NCBI GenBank assembly: GCA_002427605.1
Contig: DIRT01000008.1
Coordinates: 62,914-126,913, forward strand
DNA from: Bacteroidales bacterium UBA5429
GTDB taxonomy: Bacteria > Bacteroidota > Bacteroidia > Bacteroidales > WCHB1-69
Length of the DNA: 64,000 nt
Direction of reading: 5' to 3'
The translations under genes and the position numbers were made by a program. Shown here in pieces: positions 17,452-26,548 of the stretch. The notes beneath the pieces were generated by a model. The model saw only the letters and a program-made list of their open reading frames with translations, was not told the DNA's origin and made no database searches. Numbering within the stretch: position 1 is the stretch's first letter; each line of letters starts with the position of its first letter.

Positions 17452-18070
17452 TTCATACAAATACATAGATCCTGACCATACCTATACTGATCCTGAAACT
17501 GGGGTTTTACGGAATTTACTAAACATTACAGATCCCGAGGTACTACTTTTTGTTGAAAGTGGTGCTGTATCAAAACGACTTCAAGAACTTTATGAACATC
17601 CTATAAAGATCAATGGAATCGAGAGTCTTTTTAAAATTCATAAACAATTGTTTCAAGATATTTACATTTGGGCAGGTAAAAAACGGATTGTTGAAATAAG
17701 TAAAAACGGCAAACAGTTTTTTCCTACTTCACATTTTGATAATGCTTTTAGATATATCGACACATTAATTGCGGAGTTTAAGAAAGTTTCGAAAAATAAT
17801 AAAATACTACTTGCTGAGAAATTGGCAGATATTTTGGATAATGTTAACTATTTACACCCCTTTAGAGAAGGCAATGGGCGATCACAAAGAGAGTTTTTAA
17901 GATTGTTGGCTTTGGAAAAAGACTTGACATTAAATCTTAACCCGGCAAACAACAAAAGTGTTTATGAACGGTATATGAAAGGAACCATTGAAAGTGACGT
18001 AAAGATATTGACAGAGTTAATCTTTGAACTCATTGACATGAATAGTAACAAGAAGAACGAAGTTGAATAA
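17444..18070 (+). CDS. Fic/DOC family AMPylase toxin
   Basis: 208 residues from the ATG at 17444; the frame is open to 17417 but the overlap with the antitoxin favours the internal start. The Fic core motif is complete: HPFREGNGRSQREF beginning at His138, with the catalytic His, the phosphate-binding GNGR and the following Arg. The N-terminal part contains a Y-x-DP segment and a flap region typical of VbhT/Fic proteins. Such enzymes transfer AMP to hydroxyl side chains (often of DNA gyrase or topoisomerase IV in VbhT-like toxins); the target here is not known. No transmembrane or secretion signal. Confidence 0.9.
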   Translation: MSNSYKYIDPDHTYTDPETGVLRNLLNITDPEVLLFVESGAVSKRLQELYEHPIKINGIESLFKIHKQLFQDIYIWAGKKRIVEISKNGKQFFPTSHFDNAFRYIDTLIAEFKKVSKNNKILLAEKLADILDNVNYLHPFREGNGRSQREFLRLLALEKDLTLNLNPANNKSVYERYMKGTIESDVKILTELIFELIDMNSNKKNEVE

Positions 18071-18154
18071 CAAACTAAAATGTCAGAAAGTTATATCGCC
18101 GGATAGAATCAATTACCCAGTAAAAGATGGTTACGAATAAAGTCATACAAATAA

Positions 18155-18186
18155 TTTGAATATTTGGCTATAATTGTGTACTTTTG
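18155..18186 (+). promoter_or_regulatory. meaB promoter with both elements
   Basis: TTTG (18155-18158), a 20-bp spacer, TACTTTTG (18179-18186). This is a near-ideal Bacteroidota promoter and lies 48 bp before the meaB ATG. Confidence 0.7.
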
Positions 18187-18234
18187 TGGAATTCTAAAAA
18201 TATCTTTTTACAAACGCTATCTTATTAATATACA

Positions 18235-19311
18235 ATGGATTCTAAGAAAAAAAGATCAGCACTCAATGTTCAGGAAGGAATTGAACAGCCTTCTTCTGTA
18301 TCTCCTTATCTGAAGAAAAAACGGATAGTGCGTCCCTCATTGTTAAGTGTGGATCAATATTTGGATGGCATTCTCAACAAGGATAGAATGATATTGAGTC
18401 GGGCTATCACATTGGTTGAAAGTGTACATCCGGAACATATCAAAATAGCTCAGGAATTGCTGGAAAAAACCCTTCCTTATGCCGGAAACTCCGTTCGTAT
18501 CGGCATTACCGGGGTGCCGGGAGCGGGTAAAAGTACTTTTATTGAAGCGATAGGCAATCTCATTACTGAAAAGGGGCATCAATTGGCTGTTTTGGCGATT
18601 GACCCGAGCAGTGAACGCTCAAAAGGGAGTATTTTGGGAGACAAAACCCGGATGGAGTCCTTGTCGGTTAATCCTCATGCTTATATTCGTCCTTCACCCT
18701 CCGGACTTACCTTGGGTGGTGTTGCCCGTAAAACCCGGGAAACCATCATCTTGTGTGAAGCTGCCGGTTTTGACGTAATTTTTGTTGAAACGGTAGGCGT
18801 TGGGCAATCGGAAACTGTGGTGAAGTCGATGGTGGATTTCTTTCTATTGCTGATGTTGTCAGGTGCCGGGGATGATTTGCAGGGAATCAAGAGGGGAATT
18901 ATGGAGATGGCGGACGGATTGGCGATTACCAAAGCGGATGGAGATAATATTTTGCAAGCGCAGCATGCGAAATCACTCTACCAATCTGCATTGAGATTAT
19001 TTCCTAAGTTGGGCAATGGCTGGGATGTTCCCGTGGAAGTGTGTTCATCCTTTACCATGGAAGGGATTGATAAGGTGTGGGATATGATCGAACAATTTGT
19101 TCAGTTGACCAAAGAGAACCAGTTTTTTTATACCCAACGCAATGAACAGAACATCAAACTTTTCTATGAGTGGGTAGAGCACAGTATCAGAGATCGCTTT
19201 TATGCTAATCCTAAAGTGCAAAAAAAGATAGAATCACTGATTCCGTTGATTCAATCGGGACAAATTACTCCTTATCAGGCGGGGGGAATGTTGTTATCTG
19301 AAGTTGAATAG
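18235..19311 (+). CDS. meaB: methylmalonyl-CoA mutase-associated GTPase MeaB
   Basis: 358 residues. G3E-type GTPase with Walker A GVPGAGKST (~93-101), LAIDPSSERSKGSILGDKTRM (switch region) and the ITKADGDN base-recognition segment (~225). MeaB guards and reloads adenosylcobalamin in methylmalonyl-CoA mutase, which Bacteroidota use in succinate/propionate metabolism. The mutase genes are not in this window, and meaB stands alone with its own promoter. Older annotations call this family ArgK; the MeaB role is better supported. Confidence 0.92.
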   Translation: MDSKKKRSALNVQEGIEQPSSVSPYLKKKRIVRPSLLSVDQYLDGILNKDRMILSRAITLVESVHPEHIKIAQELLEKTLPYAGNSVRIGITGVPGAGKSTFIEAIGNLITEKGHQLAVLAIDPSSERSKGSILGDKTRMESLSVNPHAYIRPSPSGLTLGGVARKTRETIILCEAAGFDVIFVETVGVGQSETVVKSMVDFFLLLMLSGAGDDLQGIKRGIMEMADGLAITKADGDNILQAQHAKSLYQSALRLFPKLGNGWDVPVEVCSSFTMEGIDKVWDMIEQFVQLTKENQFFYTQRNEQNIKLFYEWVEHSIRDRFYANPKVQKKIESLIPLIQSGQITPYQAGGMLLSEVE

Positions 19312-19385
19312 GGGTAAATTAATATTGAATATTTTTTTTTGTTAAAATTTCCGCAAAAATTGGAAATAGACATGCAAAAAAAGTG

Positions 19386-19393
19386 TATCTTTG
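19386..19393 (+). promoter_or_regulatory. promoter -7 element upstream of the glycosyltransferase cluster
   Basis: TATCTTTG, with a TTG 23 bp upstream. It leaves an untranslated leader of about 170 bp before the glycosyltransferase ATG. I see no riboswitch or strong hairpin in the leader. Confidence 0.55.
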
Positions 19394-19568
19394 CTCGTTG
19401 TAGTTTGATCGTTTTCGTATAAGACTACAGATAAATAAATGTAATGAGGTGAAAAAAATCTCTCTATGCTTTATAAACTTTTTATTAGAAAACAATAATT
19501 TAGATAGCTTATTTTAAAACTTTAAAATTTTTTAGGATTAATTTAATCGGATTATTTTGTTATAGCGT

Positions 19569-20339
19569 ATGTCAAAAGTAGTAGTTATAATACCCTGTTA
19601 CAATGAAGCTGACCGCTTTCCTCAACAGGATTTTTTTAATGGTTTTATTTCCTATCCCTCTATAACTTTTTTATTTGTTAATGATGGGAGTAAAGATGCA
19701 ACATTAGAAATTTTACAAGAGTGGCAGAAGGAATATGATAATGTATTAGTTATTGACAAACAGCCGAATAGTGGTAAAGCGAGTGCCGTGCGCTTTGGCA
19801 TGTTACATGCTGTAGAAAATATAGATTTTGATTATATTGCTTATTTTGATGCAGATTTAGCAACTTCTTTGGATGAATTACCTATTTTCTTGAATATTTT
19901 TGAGCGACGTGAATCGTTAAAATTGGTTACCGGATCACGAGTTAGGCGTCTTGGAGCAAATATTGACAGAACTTGGAGCCGACATATTATTGGTCGTATT
20001 TTTGCAACCTGTGCTTCGGCAACATTATTATTGCCCACTTATGATACGCAGTGTGGTGCCAAGATGTTATCAAAGGATGTTGTTTATCAGCTATTTAAAG
20101 ATGAATTTATAAGTAAATGGCTTTTTGATGTGGAGGTTTTTGCCCGCTTAGCACTGATAGTTGGTTATCCTGAAGTTAAAAATTCCATTTATGAATGTCC
20201 TTTAGATAGCTGGATAGAAAAGGGTGATTCCCGCATCAAGTTGAAGGATTTTACACGTTTTCCTATCGATTTATATAGGATTTTCAGAAAGTATCATAAG
20301 TCATTAAAAAGACAAAAAAAAATTTTTGAAAAATCTTAA
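19569..20339 (+). CDS. family 2 glycosyltransferase, dolichyl/polyprenyl-phosphate sugar synthase type
   Basis: 256 residues. N-terminal VVIIPCYNEADRF and VNDGSKDAT, then a DxD-type YFDADLAT (~93) that binds nucleotide sugar and metal, and the DTQCGAKML segment typical of the DPM1/ALG5 group. No C-terminal membrane domain is present. Such enzymes charge a polyprenyl phosphate with a hexose on the cytoplasmic face. The next gene encodes a GT-C-type membrane protein, the class that uses lipid-linked sugars, so the two may work in sequence. Confidence 0.85.
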   Translation: MSKVVVIIPCYNEADRFPQQDFFNGFISYPSITFLFVNDGSKDATLEILQEWQKEYDNVLVIDKQPNSGKASAVRFGMLHAVENIDFDYIAYFDADLATSLDELPIFLNIFERRESLKLVTGSRVRRLGANIDRTWSRHIIGRIFATCASATLLLPTYDTQCGAKMLSKDVVYQLFKDEFISKWLFDVEVFARLALIVGYPEVKNSIYECPLDSWIEKGDSRIKLKDFTRFPIDLYRIFRKYHKSLKRQKKIFEKS

Positions 20340-20385
20340 TATTTATTTTGAAATACAACAGAGTGATAATGTTTAAATACGTTTT

Positions 20386-22614
20386 ATGAATACAATAAAT
20401 AACTGGATAAAATCAGATTATTGGCGATTTGCTTTCTTTGTAACTATTGCTGTGACTTTGGTTGTCATGATACGACTCACCTTGGATGCCGGATATAGTG
20501 GGGATGAGGATTTTCACGTCAAACATGCAAAAGCTGTATATGATTTTTATGCTACAGGAGGGAAGGATACTGCTGCTGTGACAGTAATAGAGGAAGAGTC
20601 ATGGAACCTTCCTCTCTATGGTCAGGCGGTAGATAATATTGCTTATGTGATTCACCGTTGGTTTGGGTTTGAAGATCTGATTACAGTTCGACATATTACG
20701 AATGTTATTTTTGGTTGGACTTTACTATTATTTGGGGGACTTATTGCAGTGCGTGTTTCAGGGAAGTGGCGTACTGCATTAATTGTGGCTTTGCTTTTAT
20801 TTCTGTCACCGCGATTGTTAGGACATACTTTCAATAATACCAAAGATAATGGTTTTGCTGCCGGTATGTTGTTTGGGCTTTACGCCATTATTGTGTTTAT
20901 TCAAGATTTGCCAAAAGTGAGGGTCAAATCTATGATCTTGTTGGTTCTCAGTATTGGTTTTGCAATAGCGAGCAGGATTGGAGGTTTATTGCTGATTCCT
21001 TATCTTGGCTTATTTGCTTTTATCTATTTTATAAAAACGTACTCTTTTAAAGGAATTTTCCAAACCGGAACGAGTAAAATATTTTTGAAAATAGTGTTCT
21101 ATGGGTTGCTTGCCTCTCTTCTGGGGTACGGTTTAGCGTTGTTAGTATGGCCCTATGTATTAGTTAGTCCAATTAAACATACGATCGAAATTTTTAAAGA
21201 GCAGAGTCACTTTTCTATAGGAATCAGACAACTTTTTGAGGGGTCATTACAATGGTCAGATCATTTACCCGCTTACTATACCCCAAAATATATTTTGATG
21301 ACTATCCCCGTTGCGGTGATTATTGGGTTGGTGCTCTTTTTTATTTTTCAAAAGAGGGATTTTAAGAACTGGTTCTGGAATTTTGTGATATTCTTCTCCT
21401 TCTTTTTCCCCGTTTTCTGGATTGTTTATACCAATGCCAATGTGTATGGTGGCTGGCGTCATGCTCTCTTCTCCTATCCGCCGATGGTTGTGGCAGCAGG
21501 TATGGGTTTCAATCAGCTGATAGAGTGGGTAGAGGATCTCAAAAGAAGCGTAAAGGGAGAAAGTGCCCGAAAAGTGTTAGGGGTGTTCCACGTAGCGACG
21601 CTTTTGCTCCCCCCCATTTTATTAATTCCACCATTAAAACACATCATAAAAAATCACCCGTATGAATATGTTTATTTCAATGAACTTGCCGGAGGAGTTA
21701 ATAAAGCGTACGGGAATTATGAGTTGGATTATTACTATCATTCCAGTCGTGAAATTTGTGAATGGGTGCTCGATAATGCCGAGCAACCGGAAGGGTCTAA
21801 TGAAAAGATTAAAGTGGTTTCATGGCACCCGGTCTCATTGGCACACTACTTTAGGAAAGATACAACACGTTTTTCTACGGGGTTTGTGAGATGGTATGAA
21901 AAAGGAAATTCAGATTGGGATTATGCAGTTTTTACAATTACAGGGATGGCACCGGAACAGTTAACAAACAGTGCGATTTTTCCTCCACCCAATACTGTGT
22001 ATACCGTTAAAGTGGATGATGTTCCTATTGCCATTGTATTGAAACGGCAGGATAAGTCAGATTTTATCGGATATCAATATAAGCAAAAGCAACAATGGGA
22101 TAGTGCAGTGGTTCATTTGACCCGTGCCATTGAATTGGATCCTACCAATGAAGCAGCACATGTGAATCTGATAGAAAGTTATTTTCAATTGCAACAGTTG
22201 GATTCTGCAAAAATTTATATTGACAAGTTAGTAGCGATGTTGCCCAAATATGAGCCTGGAAATTATTTCCTGGCACACTATTATTTGGCTAAAAATCAAC
22301 CTGATAAAGCACTGGATCTGACTAAAAAGATTATCAAGGATAACCTGAAATTTAGCGCTGCGTACCATCTTCAGTTTCAGATTTATGTGCAAAAAAATGA
22401 TCTGAGAGCTGCCGAAAAATCGATGATTGCTTTGATGAAATCGGAACAGTTTGATCAACAGGCTATGCAACAGTTATTGTCGCTTTACAAGGCGCAAGGG
22501 ATAGATGATCGAAATGCATACAGAAAAATTTATCGTTTGTTGGCAAAAACATACGAAAATCTGGGTAAGAAGGATATAGCTCAACAATATCGGGATGCAT
22601 TAAAACAACTTTAG
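20386..22614 (+). CDS. GT-C-like multi-pass membrane protein with C-terminal TPR repeats
   Basis: 742 residues. About ten transmembrane helices in the first ~415 residues. The first external loop carries SGDEDFH (~36-42), the acidic pair expected in GT39/ArnT/PMT-type glycosyltransferases. From ~570 the protein is soluble and contains tetratricopeptide-like helices (DKSDFIGYQYKQKQQWDSAV and onward, to the C-terminus), likely periplasmic. It sits 46 bp after a polyprenyl-phosphate glycosyltransferase. I infer transfer of a lipid-linked sugar to an envelope acceptor; the acceptor is unknown. Confidence 0.72.
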   Translation: MNTINNWIKSDYWRFAFFVTIAVTLVVMIRLTLDAGYSGDEDFHVKHAKAVYDFYATGGKDTAAVTVIEEESWNLPLYGQAVDNIAYVIHRWFGFEDLITVRHITNVIFGWTLLLFGGLIAVRVSGKWRTALIVALLLFLSPRLLGHTFNNTKDNGFAAGMLFGLYAIIVFIQDLPKVRVKSMILLVLSIGFAIASRIGGLLLIPYLGLFAFIYFIKTYSFKGIFQTGTSKIFLKIVFYGLLASLLGYGLALLVWPYVLVSPIKHTIEIFKEQSHFSIGIRQLFEGSLQWSDHLPAYYTPKYILMTIPVAVIIGLVLFFIFQKRDFKNWFWNFVIFFSFFFPVFWIVYTNANVYGGWRHALFSYPPMVVAAGMGFNQLIEWVEDLKRSVKGESARKVLGVFHVATLLLPPILLIPPLKHIIKNHPYEYVYFNELAGGVNKAYGNYELDYYYHSSREICEWVLDNAEQPEGSNEKIKVVSWHPVSLAHYFRKDTTRFSTGFVRWYEKGNSDWDYAVFTITGMAPEQLTNSAIFPPPNTVYTVKVDDVPIAIVLKRQDKSDFIGYQYKQKQQWDSAVVHLTRAIELDPTNEAAHVNLIESYFQLQQLDSAKIYIDKLVAMLPKYEPGNYFLAHYYLAKNQPDKALDLTKKIIKDNLKFSAAYHLQFQIYVQKNDLRAAEKSMIALMKSEQFDQQAMQQLLSLYKAQGIDDRNAYRKIYRLLAKTYENLGKKDIAQQYRDALKQL

Positions 22615-22617
22615 ATA

Positions 22618-23694
22618 GTGACACGCTACATATTGATTAAAATTGGGTATGGTTTTTTGGTGATGCTGGGTGTGATCACTCTGGTGTTCTTTCTCTTTGC
22701 CATTCTCCCATCTGATCCGGCAAGAATGATGATGGGACAGCGGAGTGATATCCAGACGGAAGAGGCGATTAGAAAAGAGATGGGGTTGGATTTGCCTAAG
22801 CCGGTACAGTTTTTAGCTTATTTGAACGACCTTTCTCCTATTTCCTGGCATAAAACCAAAGATCAGGACTCTTTTTTTTATCTCAATGATGACAATTATA
22901 GTTATGTAAAAATCTGTTCTTTTCCAGAGAGTTCTCTAGTGTTAAAGAAGCCTTATCTGCGAAGATCTTATCAAAGTAAACGGCTGGTAAGCGATATTTT
23001 AGCTGAAGCACTTCCCAAAACCGCTTTACTGGCATTGGTTTCGATTTTTTTTGCGATGATTGTCGGGATTACAATAGGTGTGTTAAGTGCCTTGTACAAA
23101 GATAGTTGGTTTGATAAAATTGCGCTATTCTTTTCTGTTTTGGGGATTTCCCTTCCCTCCTTTTTTGCGGCGATACTGTTCGCCTGGATCTTTGCTTTTG
23201 TGCTGGCGGATTATACCGGGTTGAGTATGTTCGGAAGCTTGTATTCTGTGGATGACTACGGCACCGGGATCTATGTGGACTTAAAAAATTTAATATTACC
23301 TGCTATTACATTGGGAATCAGACCGTTGGCTGTAGTGGTGGAGTTAACCAAAAATTCCGTTTTAGATGTGCTTTCACAGGACTATATCCGAACTGCATTA
23401 GCAAAAGGGTTGGCTAAACGAACTATTATTATAAAACATACATTAAAAAACGCATTAAATCCGGTGGTTACAGCTATTTCCGGGTGGCTTGCTTCGCTGC
23501 TCGCGGGTGCAGTGTTTGTGGAGTATATTTTTGACTGGAAAGGGATGGGGGTAGTGATTGTTGACGGGCTTGACAAGTATGATTTTCCGGTTGTAATGGG
23601 TTCGCTGCTCTATGTTTCTGTGATTTTGGTTCTGATCAACATCATAACCGATATCATTTATGGATGGTTGGATCCCAGGGTTACTATGAAATAA
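22618..23694 (+). CDS. ABC transporter permease, DppB/OppB type
   Basis: 358 residues from a GTG three bases after the preceding stop. N-terminal helix with the family phrase FLFAILPSDPARMMMG, five more helices, and the EAA-type cytoplasmic loop IRTALAKGLAKRTIIIKHTLKNA cut by Gly at the usual place (~262). The segment between helices 1 and 2 is longer than in E. coli DppB. It should pair with a DppC-type permease and two ATPases to import peptides or similar solutes, but none is next to it; the downstream gene is unrelated. Confidence 0.87.
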   Translation: MTRYILIKIGYGFLVMLGVITLVFFLFAILPSDPARMMMGQRSDIQTEEAIRKEMGLDLPKPVQFLAYLNDLSPISWHKTKDQDSFFYLNDDNYSYVKICSFPESSLVLKKPYLRRSYQSKRLVSDILAEALPKTALLALVSIFFAMIVGITIGVLSALYKDSWFDKIALFFSVLGISLPSFFAAILFAWIFAFVLADYTGLSMFGSLYSVDDYGTGIYVDLKNLILPAITLGIRPLAVVVELTKNSVLDVLSQDYIRTALAKGLAKRTIIIKHTLKNALNPVVTAISGWLASLLAGAVFVEYIFDWKGMGVVIVDGLDKYDFPVVMGSLLYVSVILVLINIITDIIYGWLDPRVTMK

Positions 23695-23703
23695 AAATAA
23701 TAG

Positions 23704-23726
23704 GGGGGATGTTCTCCCATTTTTTA
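23704..23726 (+). terminator. weak hairpin with T-tract after the permease gene
   Basis: GGGA (23706-23709) with TCCC (23715-23718), followed by six T. The stem is only four pairs, so the call is tentative. Confidence 0.3.
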
Positions 23727-23727
23727 C

Positions 23728-23735
23728 TACCTTTG
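23728..23735 (+). promoter_or_regulatory. promoter -7 element of the DUF3109 gene
   Basis: TACCTTTG, 17 bp before the ATG, giving a very short leader. Confidence 0.6.
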
Positions 23736-23752
23736 CGAAAAATTTTTAAATT

Positions 23753-24349
23753 ATGTTAATCGTTGATGGTGTTTTAGTTTCAGATGATATTGTTTACTCT
23801 CAATTTGTTTGCGATTTGTCTCAATGTCAGGGAATTTGTTGTGTAGAAGGAGATGCGGGTGCACCTTTAGATGAGGTGGAGTTGGGGATACTGGAAGACC
23901 TTTATCCAATTTATAAACCTTTCATGACGGAGGGTGGAATTAAAACAGTAGAAAAAAATGGTTTTTATGAATATGATACGGATGGCACTTTAGTTACTCC
24001 CTTGATTAAGGGAGAGGCTTGTGCTTATATTTATTATGAAGCCGGAGTTGCCAAGTGTGCGATTGAAAAAGCATATCTATTACATAAAACGCCTTTCAGA
24101 AAACCGATCTCTTGTCATCTTTATCCGATCCGAATTAAAAGTTTACCCGGTTATGATGCTCTGAATTATCACCGTTGGCATGTGTGTGAGCCCGCTTGTT
24201 CGTTGGGCAAAGAACTAAAAGTCCCTGTTTATCGTTTTCTGGAGGAACCTTTGGTGAGGAAATATGGTGTTGAGTGGTATCAAAAACTGCTCAAGGAGAT
24301 TCAACTTTTAACTCAGGATACCGACTCTGAACCTTCAAAGATAGATTGA
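23753..24349 (+). CDS. DUF3109 family cysteine-rich protein
   Basis: 198 residues. The N-terminal FVCDLSQCQGICCVEGDAGAP (~22-42), with C-x5-C-x3-CC spacing, and later cysteines in EACAYIYYE, AKCAIE, SCHLYPIR and VCEPACSLG are diagnostic of DUF3109, related to the YkgJ metal-cluster family. A bound metal or Fe-S centre is likely from the cysteine pattern; the function is not known. The 3' end overlaps the convergent waaA by 37 bp. Confidence 0.85.
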   Translation: MLIVDGVLVSDDIVYSQFVCDLSQCQGICCVEGDAGAPLDEVELGILEDLYPIYKPFMTEGGIKTVEKNGFYEYDTDGTLVTPLIKGEACAYIYYEAGVAKCAIEKAYLLHKTPFRKPISCHLYPIRIKSLPGYDALNYHRWHVCEPACSLGKELKVPVYRFLEEPLVRKYGVEWYQKLLKEIQLLTQDTDSEPSKID

Positions 24350-25563
24350 TAAATTTGATCTGCGGCGCCCTTTGATGCTGTAACATAGGCTGAACAGATT
24401 CGGTTTCTTTTTTTGTACTCTTCAGGATCTTGATCCAAAAATTGAAACTGTTCCAAGAAGGATTCTGTATCTGAAATAGAAGTAGCTCCCTGCAGGGCGA
24501 TCAAGTCCCGGGCTTCTTTAAATTTATGATATTTAGGCCCAAAAAAGAGCGGAACTCCAAATACAGCAGCTTCTAAAATATTGTGTAATCCGGTTCCAAA
24601 AGCACCGCCAATAAAGGCAAAATCAGCGTAACGATATATTTTATTCAGTTGTCCGATAGTGTCAATGATTAGCACTTCTGCGTTTTCCAGATCTGTTTCT
24701 TGAAGTTTTGTAAAACGTACTACTTTAAATTCGTTCATTAGAGTTGCAATAGCTTCTATTCTTTCGGAATTTACTTCGTGGGGAGCAATAACTAATTTGT
24801 AGTTATCTCTGTAATTTTTGAACCAGGTATAGAGAATTTGTTCATCTTGAGGCCATGTGCTGCCACCCACCATTAATCGATAGGTTGATTTAAACTGCTC
24901 TATATAAGGTAAAAGTGCACCTGATTCTGCAATCTGATAAACCCGATCGAAACGGGTATCCCCGGTAACAGATATTTGAGAAATATTCAGACTTAGAAGC
25001 AACTGTTTAGACTGTTGATCCTGAACAAAAAAATGGGAACATTTTCTAAGATGTTTTACAAACCAAAAGCCGTACCATTTAAAAAAAGGTTGTTCAGGTC
25101 TGTAAATAGCTGAGATATAATAAAAAGGGATTTTTCTTTTTGCCAATTGATGCATTAAGTTATACCAATATTCATATTTAACAAATATAACTAATTTTGG
25201 GGAGAGGATTTCTAAAAAGAGTTTCATTTGTTTGGGAGTATCCAGAGGGATGTAGGTTACCAAATCAGCAATCGGATCATTTTTTCTAACTTCGTATCCT
25301 GAAGGAGAGAAAAAAGTAAGCACTACAGCTCTTGTTGGATCTTCTTTTTTAATTTTTTCAATTAAAATTCTACCTTGTTCGTACTCTCCCAAAGAAGCAC
25401 AATGAATGATAACAGGGTTGTTGATATTTTTAAGTTGTTTCTTTAGTCGGTTAGCCCAACCTTTTCTACCCTCTTTCCATGCTTTGGCCTTAGGGTTGAA
25501 AAGGGAGGCAATAGATATTACCCAATAATAGAGATAGATAGCACTAGTATAAAAGAATCGCAT
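24313..25563 (-). CDS. waaA: 3-deoxy-D-manno-octulosonic acid (KDO) transferase
   Basis: 416 residues. N-terminal membrane anchor, then the GT30 fold: HCASLGEYEQGR (~54) with the catalytic Glu, GGSTWPQDE (~232), and GGAFGTGLHNILEAAVFG (~317) with FGPKYHKFKEA. It adds KDO to the lipid A precursor at the inner membrane. It starts 2 bp after an outer-membrane-type protein gene, so the two form an operon. The C-terminal codons overlap the convergent DUF3109 gene. Confidence 0.93.
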   Translation of the reverse strand: MRFFYTSAIYLYYWVISIASLFNPKAKAWKEGRKGWANRLKKQLKNINNPVIIHCASLGEYEQGRILIEKIKKEDPTRAVVLTFFSPSGYEVRKNDPIADLVTYIPLDTPKQMKLFLEILSPKLVIFVKYEYWYNLMHQLAKRKIPFYYISAIYRPEQPFFKWYGFWFVKHLRKCSHFFVQDQQSKQLLLSLNISQISVTGDTRFDRVYQIAESGALLPYIEQFKSTYRLMVGGSTWPQDEQILYTWFKNYRDNYKLVIAPHEVNSERIEAIATLMNEFKVVRFTKLQETDLENAEVLIIDTIGQLNKIYRYADFAFIGGAFGTGLHNILEAAVFGVPLFFGPKYHKFKEARDLIALQGATSISDTESFLEQFQFLDQDPEEYKKRNRICSAYVTASKGAADQIYQSIFEGSESVS

Positions 25564-25565
25564 TT

Positions 25566-26351
25566 TTAATTAGTGTAGAATTTAACAACCCTCTGCTTTT
25601 CATAAAGAGGAATAATCCATCCTGCTTTAACCCCTACCAATCCACTAAATTGGAAAGGAAGATTTTGTGTATTGCCCAACATAAAAGAGTAGTTACGATC
25701 GGGTTTGCTCCATATTTCATTCAACTCAATTCCAATATAAAAACTTTTAACTCTTTTTTTATGCATGTAGACATATCCAATGAATTGGGACAACATAACA
25801 CCGGAAGATCTTTGATCGTATCCTTTGCGATAAGTTTCACGGTCCAGTTGTGGAACACTATTATCAGGGTCAGTAATAAAGATTTTATGACCCAGATATC
25901 CCACACCTCCTTTAATCCATATTCCAGAGTTTTTCCATTTGTTTATTGGAATAATTTTTCCAATACCAACACCAAAACTCCAATATCTTCCTTCCAGATA
26001 GATTGTAGCTTTGAGTCCATTTTCATCAAAAAGGTCACCATTATGGTTTATCATACTCCCTAATACCAGTGTGTCGGGCAATATAACATCACTTCCAAAC
26101 ATGTAATTAAAATAACCTTCAATGGTCCAATTTGAACGAGGTTTTACGATAATACCGGTACCAACATTAAAATTATTTCCAAAGGTTCGTGCTAAATATC
26201 CATCTCCAAAAGGAATTTGATAAGAAAAATTGGCATTAGTCCACACCATAGTTGTAGCGGTATCCACATAATTTTGATCTCTTATTGAAGTTTGCGAATA
26301 GAGAGAAAAAAATAGTATGTTAGTGATTATTAATAAGATATATTTTTTCAC
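25566..26351 (-). CDS. exported, probable outer-membrane beta-barrel protein
   Basis: 261 residues. Signal peptide at 1-19 (MKKYILLIITNILFFSLYS, cut before QT). The mature part is rich in alternating aromatic and glycine residues (WTIEGYFNYMFG, GRYWSFGVGIGKI, SFYIGIELNEIW) as in 8- to 12-stranded barrels. No family name comes to mind with certainty. Cotranscription with waaA (2-bp gap) suggests an envelope role. Confidence 0.65.
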   Translation of the reverse strand: MKKYILLIITNILFFSLYSQTSIRDQNYVDTATTMVWTNANFSYQIPFGDGYLARTFGNNFNVGTGIIVKPRSNWTIEGYFNYMFGSDVILPDTLVLGSMINHNGDLFDENGLKATIYLEGRYWSFGVGIGKIIPINKWKNSGIWIKGGVGYLGHKIFITDPDNSVPQLDRETYRKGYDQRSSGVMLSQFIGYVYMHKKRVKSFYIGIELNEIWSKPDRNYSFMLGNTQNLPFQFSGLVGVKAGWIIPLYEKQRVVKFYTN

Positions 26352-26416
26352 AGGGCAATAAATTTAATATTATTGTTAATAATATTTTTTTAACTTAAAT
26401 AAAAAAATAGAACTGA

Positions 26417-26424
26417 CAAAGATA
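26417..26424 (-). promoter_or_regulatory. promoter -7 element of the barrel-waaA operon
   Basis: TATCTTTG on the minus strand, with TTG 17 bp upstream. It lies 65 bp before the start codon. Confidence 0.55.
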
Positions 26425-26502
26425 TACAAAAAATGGAACAATGGATAAATGAAAAAAAGTAGATAAAATGAAAACTATTTCTGTTGCTATTGTTTTTTTT
26501 CG

Positions 26503-26510
26503 TATTTTTG
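26503..26510 (+). promoter_or_regulatory. promoter -7 element of the usp gene
   Basis: TATTTTTG with TTG 16 bp upstream; 38 bp before the ATG. Confidence 0.5.
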
Positions 26511-26548
26511 AGGGTTAGAAAATATTGACATTTATAAAATAAATTGCC

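Noticed and set aside
19394..19568. Riboswitch in the long leader before the glycosyltransferase
   Set aside because: No conserved riboswitch core or stable multi-stem fold could be recognised by eye.
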